Shown here: one piece after another, positions 21,523-32,204 of the stretch | Layout: every line of letters starts with the position of its first letter | How positions within the stretch are numbered: position 1 is the first letter of the stretch | Assembly: GCA_001986395.2 (NCBI GenBank) | Contig: MQVO02000059.1 | Span: 1 to 64,000, forward strand | DNA from: Irpex lacteus | Taxonomy: Eukaryota > Basidiomycota > Agaricomycetes > Polyporales > Irpicaceae | Direction of reading: 5' to 3' | DNA: 64,000 bases | Translations under genes and position numbers: made by a program | Notes under the pieces: model-generated | The model's database searches: none | Told to the model about the DNA's origin: nothing | The model's input: only the letters and a program-made list of their open reading frames with translations

Positions 21523-24500
21523 CCGAGTAAATACATTGATGCCATGGGGGATCCTATTTCACTTTTGGCAGTTAGTAAGTTCACAACCTTTGTGATAACT
21601 GATCTGCCTTTTTTCATCCTTTCTTCACCTTTAACTGGCTCCTCCATGTTTTTTGCAAATACAGTCTTCACAGCATCAAAAATAACATGTGTTCTTAACG
21701 GAGACTTGGTAATGTAATCAGTAACATACGCTATCACCGATTTCAACGCGGTACCAGATAGCAAACTTGTTACATCGGTATTACAGCGAAGCAAGTATGT
21801 AAGAGTAGGCGTGAATGTATTTACCCATGCTTCACCTTTTTTTAATATCAAAGCACCTGATTCTGTATCAACAGCTGTTTCTGCTTGTAGTTCTCGAGGA
21901 AACCTGGCTTTGCAGATGCGATATTTATTATTCAAACAGTTGTTCTTGAAACACTTATGGATATTGGATGCATATAGTATCTCATCAGTCTCCTGTTGTC
22001 TTTGCCGGTCCCACTCGAGTGCTTCTACACAAGTGCTACATTTCATGCATTTTTGATCACAAAATGGTTGAGTTTTCTGTGGTAAGGTCAGTGTTGGATG
22101 TATCTCGTCCGAACTATCATCATATTTCATTTTAATACGTTCATCAAGTTCACTCATTGTTCCAGTTGTAAATTCCCCCTGATGACAGTATTCTAAATAT
22201 TGCACCATATGTTTCTGAAAGTCTGACTTGTCATTCATGATACGTTCTCTGAGCTCTTGGGGTGTTAAGCTATTTTGAATCCATACGAGCATATGCATGT
22301 GAAGTGTCAGTCTGCCTTGCTGTTCAACAGTTCCGTAATATCCAGATGTTTTGCCGTACAGCCCGTCAGCGTTGTTGTTAAATCCAAGCACATGTTTGAT
22401 AAACATCTCTGTCATAAACTTGAAAAATCGAGCACCCGCAACAGGATTACTTGCAATTAGACGTATTCGCTCATTCTGAGATGGAATGTTGGGCCAATAC
22501 TTCTGTTTTGTGTCGGCATAATACAAACATATAGGATGATTCACATCGGCAGGTGCAAAGGTGATAAACCAACTAGGAGCGCCTAAATATGCAGTAAGAG
22601 ACCATATTTCGTTTCGCATTCGTCGTCTGTTAGTTATTGAGCCATCTACACTAGCTGCGACATAGTCAATATCATTCAATATACGAAAACAATTCTTTTC
22701 CTCCTCTGTTTCAGGCGTGACAAGACCTTCCTTTGTTCTCCTTATCAAATCATCTAATGTATCAGCATTGACACTCATGATTCTATCAACAACATCTTTG
22801 AAGTTCCGTTTCTTTGCTAATAGAAAACCACCGTTGTTGCTGTTCTTTATCTGTTGGTGGTTAAATGCAATCAATGAAAAAAACTGATCATTTTGAAATC
22901 GTTGATCATGATATGTAAGCCATAAACGCTTTCGAATCATATCAGAGACACCAAACTGAATTTTCTCGTTACCAAGTCCGCCATATCCATAAGGGAAAAG
23001 CCAGGGAAACATTGCAGGATATAATCGTGGATTGTTCCATATACTTTCAATCTTGCTGTTTTTTCCGATACCCAAGGCTTTATTTCCCTTTTTGAAGTAA
23101 TCCATAGTTTTCAAATATAGATGCTTAGGGTCTCCGTCCCATAAATCAGTTAATTGTTCGCTTGTAAGCCCATGCACTACAAACGGAGCATCTCCTTTAT
23201 CAGTACTATATGCGTCGTCTGTCTCATTCACTGCAGTGCTTTCCAGATGACTGTTATGCGTGGATGGATGGAAGTCGACTGCAATAGGCGGTACATCTTC
23301 TGGATAATCAGCTAGATTTTCATACGAGATCTGTAATTCTTTATAGTCGCTGTGATTTCTCTTCAACCATTCTAAAGCTCTTGCAACTCTATCACGTCTT
23401 ACTAGCAAGGGAGTCCGTTGAAAATCAGCTGGCAGCGGTGCGTTAGGTGATATGAATATCACTGCAAGTACGTCTTCAAGCTCAGCTTTGGGTGGCGGCA
23501 GAACATGATATATTTTCTCTGTTGGAAAGGCATTACATACAACGTTGCAACGTATCTTGTAGAGGTTTGACATATGAACTCTGGCTAGTGCCTCACTTGG
23601 AACTATTCGCGCAACAAGTCTTTGTTCCATCCAAGATAAAGATGCAAGTTCAGCCGGAACATCGCCAAGCCATAGTCCATTAGCTAATGCTTGTCGTGGC
23701 ATCTGTTTTCGTTTCAAGCTCATAGCACATTCAGTGCAAACACTATCACAATTTGCTGCCAATACAGGTCCAGGAATATGCTCAACGGGGTCATTATCAT
23801 TAAGTCTCTCTTTTACCGTAACATGAGAGCGTCGTAATATGTGCAAATAATCTTTCATATCAGTCAGAGGTGATAGCTGCGATATTGGAATCGAACAACC
23901 ACAAACTGCACATCCTTGCTCTTTGAGATTGATAATGTTTGTATCTGTCACAAACCCGTTAATGATAGCATGTTCTTTGTGAATATTACCCAGTTTCGGT
24001 GGAAATTGTTTGCGATGTAATTGTACCTGCACTCGATTTCGTTGTCTAGCATGATCCTTCTGCGTAGGGTTCATTCTTTTTCGCCAGGTTTCAGTACGCT
24101 CTTTACCACTACTAGGTGCTGATACCGAGGTAGAAACAAAGACGGATATATAGTGTGGACAATCCACGCACACATGAGTGGACAATTGCTGTTTATAAGT
24201 AATGAGCCGTCGGTTTTGTTTTTTGATGGAAATCCTATGCATACGACATATGACTTCAAGGTCATTAGCATTTAGCTTCTGCGTAAGTATAGACAATGGA
24301 ATGTCAATTGTACACGATTTGTTATCATGAACAATATTGTTCAAAGTATCGTAACGGTGAAACTGATAAAATTCATTCGTTAAGATCATATTTGTATATG
24401 GCTGAAGTTCATTAGCGTGCCACTTCAAGGCAGATCTTCCACCTCCAACGTGTGATGTTGGTTGCATATTTTTTACTTTGGGAACAAACACCACGTCAAA

Positions 24501-24881
24501 TTTTGAAGCATAGCCATGATCGCCTCTTCCTTTAACATCTAGTATAGTCACTGTACACTGACGTAACAGCATAATAAATTGATTTCTGCGTGTGCAATTC
24601 CGCATACAACGCAAACGACATTTCTTAACTTGATACTTCAATGTTTCAGTTTTGAACCTCCACATGAGTAGCATGTATAGATATATATGCGCAACTGTTT
24701 TTGGGTTGGTCGTTGGCAATACCAAGTCACAAAGTGACACAGACATTTCTGGGATGGTGTCTGCCAGAACCATGCTACTAAGTAGCACCGGAGAAGTTAT
24801 ACAGACGCCGGCCACGTCAACTGAGAATGTCTGCACATGTTCGACAGAACATAGCTGGACATTGTATCTAATAAGAAGCAT
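21523..24881 (-). CDS. Helitron polyprotein, N-terminal half: DUF6570-like region and Rep (HUH) nuclease
   Basis: This half supplies the strand-cutting activity. Features in order: a Cys-rich N-terminus; a DUF6570-like region around residues 330-480 (CTECAMSLKRKQMPRQALAN, GLWLGDVPAEL); the Helitron_like_N region near 600-740 (YPAMFPWLFPYGYGGLG, LTYHDQRFQNDQFF); the Rep HUH motif near 860 (GRLTLHMHMLVW, His-x-His); a CxxC pair region (CDQKCMKCSTC); and the two-tyrosine motif near 1050 (AYVTDYITKS). Both catalytic parts are present. The frame is interrupted shortly after MASMYLLG by the LTR of element C and resumes at 8371. The start codon at 24881 is the first Met of the frame; I could not rule out an upstream exon between 25120 and 25440. 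Confidence 0.88.
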
Positions 24882-25445
24882 ACACAGTTAAACACCTAGA
24901 CATTACAATAATGTACAACAAACACACCTTTCTGTATGTTCTTGCCGTACTCTAGACAAATGATATTGACGATTGTGATTGATGTCTGCATGACAAGCAA
25001 TAAAAAGGCACGTCCAGAATATACTGGACACCAAGATCATGTACGACCAGGTACGCATCCTATACTTTACGCACGATAGTTAGAACCGCTGTTCAAGAAT
25101 AATTCATACTGATTTACGGCATACCTGTGACAACGATAGTCGATGATGGTTGTAGTCGAAAGAGAGAAGAATAGAGGGAGGCGCTCACTTCACAAGTATT
25201 ATTTGCACATATTTGGCCCAACCTTATATTATGGTTCGAACTTCTTTGACATTTCTTTTGTCCACTATTCACGTCTTGTTCTTGAATCAATTCACTGGAA
25301 ATTGAAGAAAGTGGGAAGTAAAGACGCAGCACCAATGAGTCATTTGCAGAATACAAGACATGATTTTTGAGAGTATTTAATACGTTGAGAATACACGAAA
25401 GATATCTACGACCGTTGTCGGGTTCATCATACTCTAAATCTGGAT
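24882..25445. other. Helitron 5' end / intergenic region
   Basis: AT-rich and without a gene I can support. It must contain the 5' terminus of the Helitron and the 3' flank of the next host gene. A minus-strand frame of 115 codons (25114-25461) overlaps the last exon of that gene in another frame. It could be an upstream Helitron exon, but no splice to the Rep frame keeps phase, so I do not annotate it. Confidence 0.4.
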
Positions 25446-26717
25446 TCAAGGAAAGAGCCATTTCCCGTGAACGTCTCTATACAACCCCCTCTTGTAATAC
25501 TTTAGCATCGCTTCGACAACGATTTGAGTATCACTGCCAAGCAAACAGTCAGTAGACAGTTGATCTCGTACAAATCCGCTCACTCACTTGTCGCCCCCCG
25601 TGGTTGTGCGCTCGTTCTCGTGCCAGGCCTCCGTTTGACCAGCGGTGAGGATGATCTTACGGATGACCGCTGCAGCACTGACCGTACCCACAACGATGGG
25701 AAACACTGAGGGTTCGTTTGCACATACCCGGAAATGTGTCCGATGGTAATCCAGTGGATAGGTCGCTAAAGACCAGGAAGTTACCGAAACTGGGTCTGCA
25801 CGCTTTGCCACTTCAGACGTGAACCCTATATCGGCCAAAGGGATGCGCCAACTCTGTCCATCTCCAACCCAACGGACTAGGTCGTCGTAGAACAGTGATT
25901 TCGTGCGTCCATAAACCAACCGTCTGGTATGGTATCCGCGAGATTCGTACTTGTGCAAAGCACGCCAAATGGATTCGGTCGGGTCCTTCAGGACTAAGTT
26001 GGTGAGAGCTCTTGTTGAAGCTTTAGCATACAAGCAGTAAGCAGTGTTGAAGGTGATGAAATTCATGACGACAGCTACGACAGTTGATTAACACGGTACG
26101 AAGAAATATGAAGGTAGCTTACTAGAATGGAAGTTCATGATCGTTGCCATAGGACACTCCTCGACCACTACCAGCTGTACCTTCCTTCCCTCCAAGTCTC
26201 CCTCAACATACCGCATGAAATCCAACACCCCAGCCACACCGTGCAGATACCCTTCACCGTTCACCGGGGCATCAGCAAGATGTTCAATAGCCGTGAGGTA
26301 GTCTGTATGCTGGGCAGGGGCTAGTTCCTCATGAGTGATGTCGTGGACCATGGCAGGCCTAGGCGCGTAGGTGTAGCCGTTGTTGAGAAGCCACTGTCCC
26401 ACCTCATGCCTGGCAGCCTTTTCAACATAGAGGTCCAAGTCGGAGCCAGTCCACTGCAAACGACGGAAGAACTGAAGAGCAAACGAGCCGGAGATGATGG
26501 CGCCGGTATGCGACTGCATGTGACGAAAGTCGTTGGGATCGGCGAAGTAGTGCGCCAGCTGACGATAGATGTTGAAGAGATTTGGACGGGCAGCTTCCAC
26601 AGCTGCGCGGAAAGTCTTTGACACCCTCATGAGGCGATAGATGGCGGCAGCATGGAGATGGCGTAGAATCTGCAGAAACGGCTCGCCGACTTCCACGATT
26701 TTTGAGAACGCGACCAT
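25446..26717 (-). CDS. Nucleotidyltransferase-like protein with F-box-type N-terminus, 389 aa
   Basis: Three exons: 26123-26717, 25588-26074, 25446-25533, separated by introns of 48 and 54 bp with GT/AG ends; phases agree and the joined frame gives 389 residues. Residues 7-45 are Leu/Ala-rich (EPFLQILRHLHAAAIYRLMR) and resemble the F-box-like start of many Agaricomycete proteins. Residues 70-100 hold a nucleotidyltransferase-fold signature: a GS motif (ISGSFALQFF, residues 77-78) and D-x-D at 93-95 (GSDLDLYVE). No substrate can be inferred. Similar small nucleotidyltransferase-like proteins are, to my knowledge, numerous in mushroom-forming fungi. The promoter side (26718-26964) holds only AT-rich spacer and the end of the next gene. 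Confidence 0.7.
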
Positions 26718-26964
26718 TGTAGGGGAATAAAAATGGGCAAAGGACGGACGGGTCGGTCATAATGCCCCCATCCACCTCTTATATATTGTCCTGCTCTCTT
26801 TCGGTGTTTGCGGTGTTCAAAGAATACTGTATAGTCCTAAATAATTTTGTGGCATCGGTTTAATTTATTTCTGTCACGTCTCTCTACCAGTTATCAATCT
26901 CACAAATTTATCATCATTCAAAAAACATCTATAGTGCTACTTTAAGCATCTAGAAGGTTGTTAT

Positions 26965-29900
26965 CTATTTAGAAGGGGTCGCCATCACCACTACACGTAA
27001 GAGGTTAAATTGAACGTCTTTGTGCCCCGTGCCATGATCATGCTGTCCGGGAACATAATGAAGGCAAACGTAAGAGTCATCGGGAATTTCACCATGAATC
27101 CACTCAGTTGCGCCCGACAGAGTCTCTTGGTTGCAGGCGGGGGGATTAACGGAACATATAGCTTGAGTCAAGTCGTAGATGGGCACTGTTGCGATATGAT
27201 TGAGTAAACGATAATAGCTATCAAGAGAAATTATCACACACCTTGCGCCGACGTCCATGACATCCCTTGAGCAGCCAAAGCTTTGATTTGATCCTGAGTG
27301 TTGACCGAAGGGTTCTTGGCACCAACAATTGGCTTGCTGCCGACGCTACGCGAGGGCAGCCGGAGGTCAGGCTCCTCAGACTGGCCTCGGGCAGCAGGCT
27401 TGCGGTTCTTCCTTGGAGAGCGGGGAGCAGATCCCTCGTCTGATGCAATCAGATCAGGGTCGTGGTCGACAACGTTATAGCTCACTCACCAAAGTTAAGA
27501 GGGCTTGGAACCGTACTGAACGTCAGTCCAAAGTTACCAGCACTAAACCCGATAACGTCCTCGTCCCAGACGTTCGCGATGGTGTTCATGGTACGCTGGA
27601 ATTCCATGCTGAGGGGAATGATCACTATGTACCGCTGGTAAAGTACCCGCCCATCCTTGGTGTGAATTTCCACCGGAGTGAACAACTTGCTATCCAAGAC
27701 GGTGCCCCACATCGTGAAAGCCACCGGATCTTTAGGGTCGAACGCGCGGAAACCGATCATGTTGGAGAGGCACCGGTAGATTGGCTGGGGGTAGCCCTTA
27801 GGGGTCTTGGTGATTTCCACATCGATGTCGGTATGGTGAACACGGGCTAGGTTGTACAAGAAACGGCCGAAGGCGGCCTGAACGGTGATTTGTTTCAGAA
27901 TCCTGGACGACAATAGTGTGAGTTTGCAACCGTCATCACACCATCACAACCACTTACGGAAAGGCTGGGTCATTCTCGGCTATCCCGACCCGTCTCATTG
28001 CATGTCTGAACATGATAAGTAGGTTACTGTCCTCTCCGTAGCTGCCGAAGCAGGTGTTGATTTCTCGAGCATAACTGCGAATAGAATTAGAAGGCCACAG
28101 TCAGCAGGTACGAAGGATCTTACCTGATCACAGGAGGTTCTCCAGGACCCTCGTAGGTGTCGAGCAACGTGTAGCACATAAACTTACGTTGCTCGGGATC
28201 GTTCACGTTCGAGACCACCTCGACCGGTGGAGGCAAGGCTTCCTCGACATCTTCTTCTTCACTCTTCACAGCGGTCTCCTCCGACTGATCGTCTGACATC
28301 GGCTGGGGGTCTTCCTCCTTCTTGACGGGTTTCTTCGGCTTACGCTCCTGTTTGTCAAAAGCGGGCTCCGGCTCTTCTTCCTCCTCCATCTTGACGGGCT
28401 TCTTCCCTTTGCGACCGCCCTTACCGGTTTGCTTGACGACTTCCTTCTTGGTAGGCTTTGGCTTACGAAGTTCTCGCTCGGAATCCTCGGACTCCGTCTC
28501 TTCGCGCTTGATGTTACTCGCTTTCCTGTTCAATATTCAGTCAACGAACTATGTGCTAAGAACAACATTACTTACAAACGCTTGCTGATTCTTGTAACGC
28601 TAATACAACTTGTCAGCGTTTGTAAATGACAAGGGTTACGACTCACGGAGTATCCTGAACGTTTGTCTCCTTTTCCTCTTCGTCTGAGACGATGTGATTG
28701 GACCTTGCCCTAACGTCCAACTTTAGTAAGCATCTCAGAGTAGGGCTAGACGTAAGAGGACTTACTTCTTCCTAGGAGACTGTTCCTCGACAGCTGGCTT
28801 CTCATCATCGTCGAGAACTACGAAGGGGTTGTTCTTGGGGTCCATCAAAGGAGGAGCAGATCTTAAACTGGCCATGGACTTCTTCGGTACGGCAGGCATC
28901 ATTATCTTGTGCGGGACTTGTTCAACCGTGACACCCCCCTTCCGTTTGGTAGGCGAGGTAGGTCTGAGAAGCGCAACATAAATCAGGGTAACAGCCTAAG
29001 TCTACCAATCAAACTTACTTCTCGAGCAGGACAACATCGTCGTCTTCGTCGTCGGCATCCTTCACGGACTTATTGTTCGACACCTTCTTTCCCCCAACGG
29101 ACTTAGCAGGTACGGGCTTCTTCTTGGAAGGTGAGGCCTTATCTTTGCCCTTACCCGCAGACATGATCACCTCCTCCTTCTCAACGATCTCAAGAGAACT
29201 GTCCTCGCTGTCGACTGCAAGCTTCTTAGTGCGCCTCTTGACTGGAGTCTGTTCTTCGATCTTGTCGTAGTCGCTGTCGCTACTGTTACGATGAGTACAT
29301 GAGGGTATGGATTTTATGGGACTGGCGTTAGCTACCTCTCAGTCGTGGCACGGCCCTTGCCCTTGCCCTTGCCAATGGGAGCTTGAACTTTCTTCTTACT
29401 AGAAACAGATGAGTATAAATGTGAGGGGTTATATCTGCCACTTACGTCTTAGTAATGGGCGAAGGGATCTCTGGGAGCGCATGGTCGTCCGACTCCTCTT
29501 CAAGCTCCCTATACAATCATGAGTAAGACATAGGGACCAGTAAGCAAAGTGGCGTACTCTTCAGCTCTATCATCAATGAAGGCTCTATCTTCATCATTCT
29601 CTTCATCCGACGAGGTCTCCCTAAGAAACCAGAGAATGAGAAAGGCCAAGGACCATTGGCCAGTGAGACTTACATTCGGCCATCCTCAGAGGCTTCGTCA
29701 TCGACAAACGTGCGGGCCTTTCTTCTACAAAACCATAAGCCCCACGGGTCGCCGTAAATGTAACTAAACTTACTTGACCAGTAGACGTTGCTCAGGACTA
29801 AGAAGGGGAACCTCTACCTCCATAGCTTTGCGGCGGGTGGATGGCTTGGAGCTACGGGAAGCCATCATTAAACAGGCGGGAGTCAACATTTGTTCAAGGA

Positions 29901-30160
29901 ACGTACGCTAGAGGCTCTTCTTCGGACTCCTCAGCTTGAAGAACCTGCTGAGCTTTACTACTGTAAGAGAAAGTGTCAGGCCATGTTGAGGGAAGAAGAT
30001 ATCGGAACATTTACCGTGTACGAAGACCGCCGCTCATGTTGTCGGGAGTCGCTGGTGTTGCCACTGAGACTTTCTTCTTCGTACCACTCCTTTAGTAACG
30101 GTGTTATAAGTCTTTAGATCAAGGAACCTCCATGGAAAACACTTACTTAGCTGTGGGCAT
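26965..30160 (-). CDS. 17-exon gene for a highly charged protein of unknown function, 786 aa
   Basis: Exons read from splice signals: 30147-30160, 30015-30089, 29907-29960, 29774-29851, 29674-29724, 29558-29620, 29446-29508, 29336-29398, 29019-29282, 28766-28963, 28647-28709, 28576-28599, 28124-28525, 27958-28074, 27490-27902, 27242-27439, 26965-27185. All joins keep frame and the sum is 787 codons. Introns are 47-57 bp. The first 500 residues are disordered: alternating acidic runs (EENDEDRAFIDD, DDEDDDVVLLE) and Lys-rich runs (KGKGKGKGR, KKPVKKEE). The C-terminal 280 residues look folded (LLIMFRHAMRRVGIAEND, AAFGRFLYNLARVHH, VAFTMWGTVLDSKLFTPVEI). The basic/acidic pattern suggests a nuclear, chromatin-type protein, but that is a guess. 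An alternative start exists in exon 4 territory (ATG near 29862). Confidence 0.75.
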
Positions 30161-30696
30161 TGCGTGAGCAACAAAGTAGACTGGACGTTCAGTCTGGGAA
30201 GGGGTGAAAGAAGCAAAGAAGTTCGAGGGCAATATGTGGGGGAAGACAAGGAGCGCAATGGATGGGATATGATCCGGATGGCAGCAGAGTGCCCAGATAA
30301 CGACGGGATGACTCAGGTATGGCGAAATCACAACAAGTGTGCCTGTTGAAATTAACCGGAGCTCCGCAAACCATATTGATGGCGGATAAGACAGTCTTCC
30401 AGGTGACGAGCGATACCGGGAGCTCCACCGTTTCGCAATGCAATAACAATTGGCCTGCCATCCATGCGGTACAGCGCCGCCGTGACCAGAAAAGGCGATG
30501 AACTCACTGGTCAAGTAAGGTAAAGTCCGGGAATGCATGAGGAATATTGACGACAGATTCTGTCAATGTTGCGGAAAGGTACTCAAATTAGGTCTAACTC
30601 AATAGGACGGGAGACAGGCGGAAGATGGTGCGCACCAAGAGATAACATTCGCCCATCCAATCCAAAGGGACACAACACCACTTCCAGGCAAATCGC
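30161..30696. other. Intergenic region upstream of the 17-exon gene
   Basis: Presumed promoter side of the 17-exon gene, ending at the left LTR of element A. The minus-strand open frame here (to 30538) only continues exon 1 upstream. I see no RNA gene and no tyrosine recombinase remnant that would match the DIRS element on the far side of element A. Confidence 0.5.
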
Positions 30697-32024
30697 TGAG
30701 ACACCAAGCCGCGCTCGGATAAGAGACAAGAACCTACAGACCACCTAACCCCGGAACGGAGCGATAACGTGGCCTGCGATGAGCGAGGGAGTGTGTAGTG
30801 GTGCGAGGGTCTCTGAGTCCCAAGACTGACTAACCAACAACCAACGCCGCAACGCAGAGGTAGTCAATCCGAACTCAACACTAGGTCAAGTGTGGCTGCT
30901 AGAGACGGAACCGGAACAACGATCGTGACACACACAGCAGGGCCTTCCGTCCGTAGACAGAAGTATACGTCCTACTAAGACTGGTCGCAACCACGCACAA
31001 GCACCAAGAAACCACGGAAGACTCTAGCACAGTCCGTTGGTACAACGGAACTACAGGATCCGGGGGAGAAGAGGGAACGGAACGCAGACCGTACGCACGG
31101 ATCGGACGCACGGGAACGGAACACGCAAAGTCGCAAAGGAAACGCAGTAACGCAGTCGCAGTCGCAGTCGCAAACGCAGTATAACGCAGTCGCAGTGAAC
31201 GCAGAGTCGCAAAGTCGCAATAAGGGAGTTTTTGGTAGAGAGAGTTTTAAAGGTTGGGAAGGAGTTCCGGACGCGAGTTTGAGGGGTAAACTGTAGCGGG
31301 TGGATTTCTTGTCTCTATCCTACGAGTACAGGCCTCTTTATATACGGTAGAGCGTCCATAAGCAAAATCGAACTTAGAGAAATATTGTCCGTGGGTGACT
31401 AAGCGAGTGTAAAGAGAAATGACACGATCCGTGCCAAGAAACGAGTCAGAGGATAAAATATAGCATGAAACAGGTACGTCGGGGAGAGACGGAAAGGATA
31501 GTGCAGCGCGGAACGCGGGCATGGACGAATGGGAAGCGGGGAAAATAAAGAATCAGGCGAGGGAGAGGGTAACAGCGAATGGGAGGACAAGAGTAACGGG
31601 CGCCAAGGCAGGAGGTGGAGCGGTGGTCATATGGTCCAAAGGGGCAGTCGTCGGGAGTTGCGAACACGAGGCTAGGGGCGCTAGCAACCAATTTGACAAG
31701 CAGCTATTCTGGTCCGTCCGATAACGCCGAAGAGAGTCGTCCGTCGATCAAACGGGGGCGAGGCGTCGGTCGTTCGAGGGGAAGGCACATGGTCGTTCGT
31801 GGTTGCCAGGGTCCCGTCGTTAATTTGAAGATCCGCGACGCGTAGAGCGACCCGAGAGGTCACGAGGAAGGGACTAGGGTACAGGCAGGCGTTCCGTGAC
31901 GACAGAGTTCCGCGGTTCGAAGGGTTCCGCGACGGGCGTATACGAGGTTCCGTGATGACGACGGATCGAGCGGAAAATGCCGATTTCAGGAGTCTGGAAC
32001 GTGCAGCCGTTCAGCCACGTGTCA
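30697..32024 (-). repeat. 3' LTR of gypsy element A
   Basis: 1,328 bp. In element sense it starts TGACAC and ends GTCTCA. It differs from 52587-53913 at about 30 positions plus a one-base indel by eye. TATA box TATATAAA on the minus strand at 31337-31344. I count 16 occurrences of CGGAA or TTCCG inside it. Confidence 0.92.
31140..31222. repeat. Short CGCAGT-type repeat array in LTR A
   Basis: Imperfect repeats of cgcagt, cgcaaa and aacgcagt. The matching array in the other LTR is at about 53031-53110, with point differences. It lies on the downstream (R/U5) side of the TATA box in element sense. Confidence 0.7.
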
Positions 32025-32063
32025 TCCTCCTCCCTACTGAAATTCGAAGCCGTCCCCGGCTTC
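32025..32063 (-). promoter_or_regulatory. Terminal polypurine tract and hairpin of element A
   Basis: Directly inside the 3' LTR. In element sense: a hairpin with a 7 bp stem and GGGA loop (32046-32063), then TTTCAGTAGGGAGGAGGA (32025-32042), then the LTR. The purine run is the expected plus-strand primer. On the plus strand the module lies in the 5' leader of the antisense gene. Confidence 0.75.
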
Positions 32064-32204
32064 CTGATGGGGATAAATGACTCGTTCCGCGCGCCTGCCT
32101 CGTTGTCGAGAAAGCCGTCCTTCTGAAAATTTCGCCAAAGTCCCCCAACCCGCACTCAACACTTCTCTCCCAAACCACCACCACCAACACCAACCAAGCT
32201 CAAC

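Larger units (their letters stand above)
3996..24881 (-). mobile_element. Helitron (RepHel rolling-circle transposon) split by gypsy element C
   Basis: The span given is the coding part only. The right half (21523-24881) carries the Rep/HUH endonuclease and the left half (3996-8371) the PIF1-type helicase. If the 13.15 kb LTR element and one TSD copy are ignored, the reading frame runs through the junction without a stop, so this was one polyprotein of roughly 2,570 residues. It is clearly AT-richer than the host genes and gypsy elements around it. The 3' terminus must lie between 3935 and 3995, because a host gene starts at 3934. The 5' terminus lies between 24882 and about 25440. I could not identify a convincing TC start or a hairpin with CTRR end. 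Confidence 0.9.

Noticed and set aside
25114..25461. 115-codon minus-strand frame as a separate gene or first Helitron exon
   Set aside because: Overlaps the last exon of the nucleotidyltransferase-like gene and cannot be spliced in phase to the Rep frame with the sites present.
31140..31222. CGCAGT repeats considered as a CRISPR or origin-type array
   Set aside because: Units are 6-8 bp, imperfect and without spacers; a simple repeat inside an LTR of a eukaryotic element.
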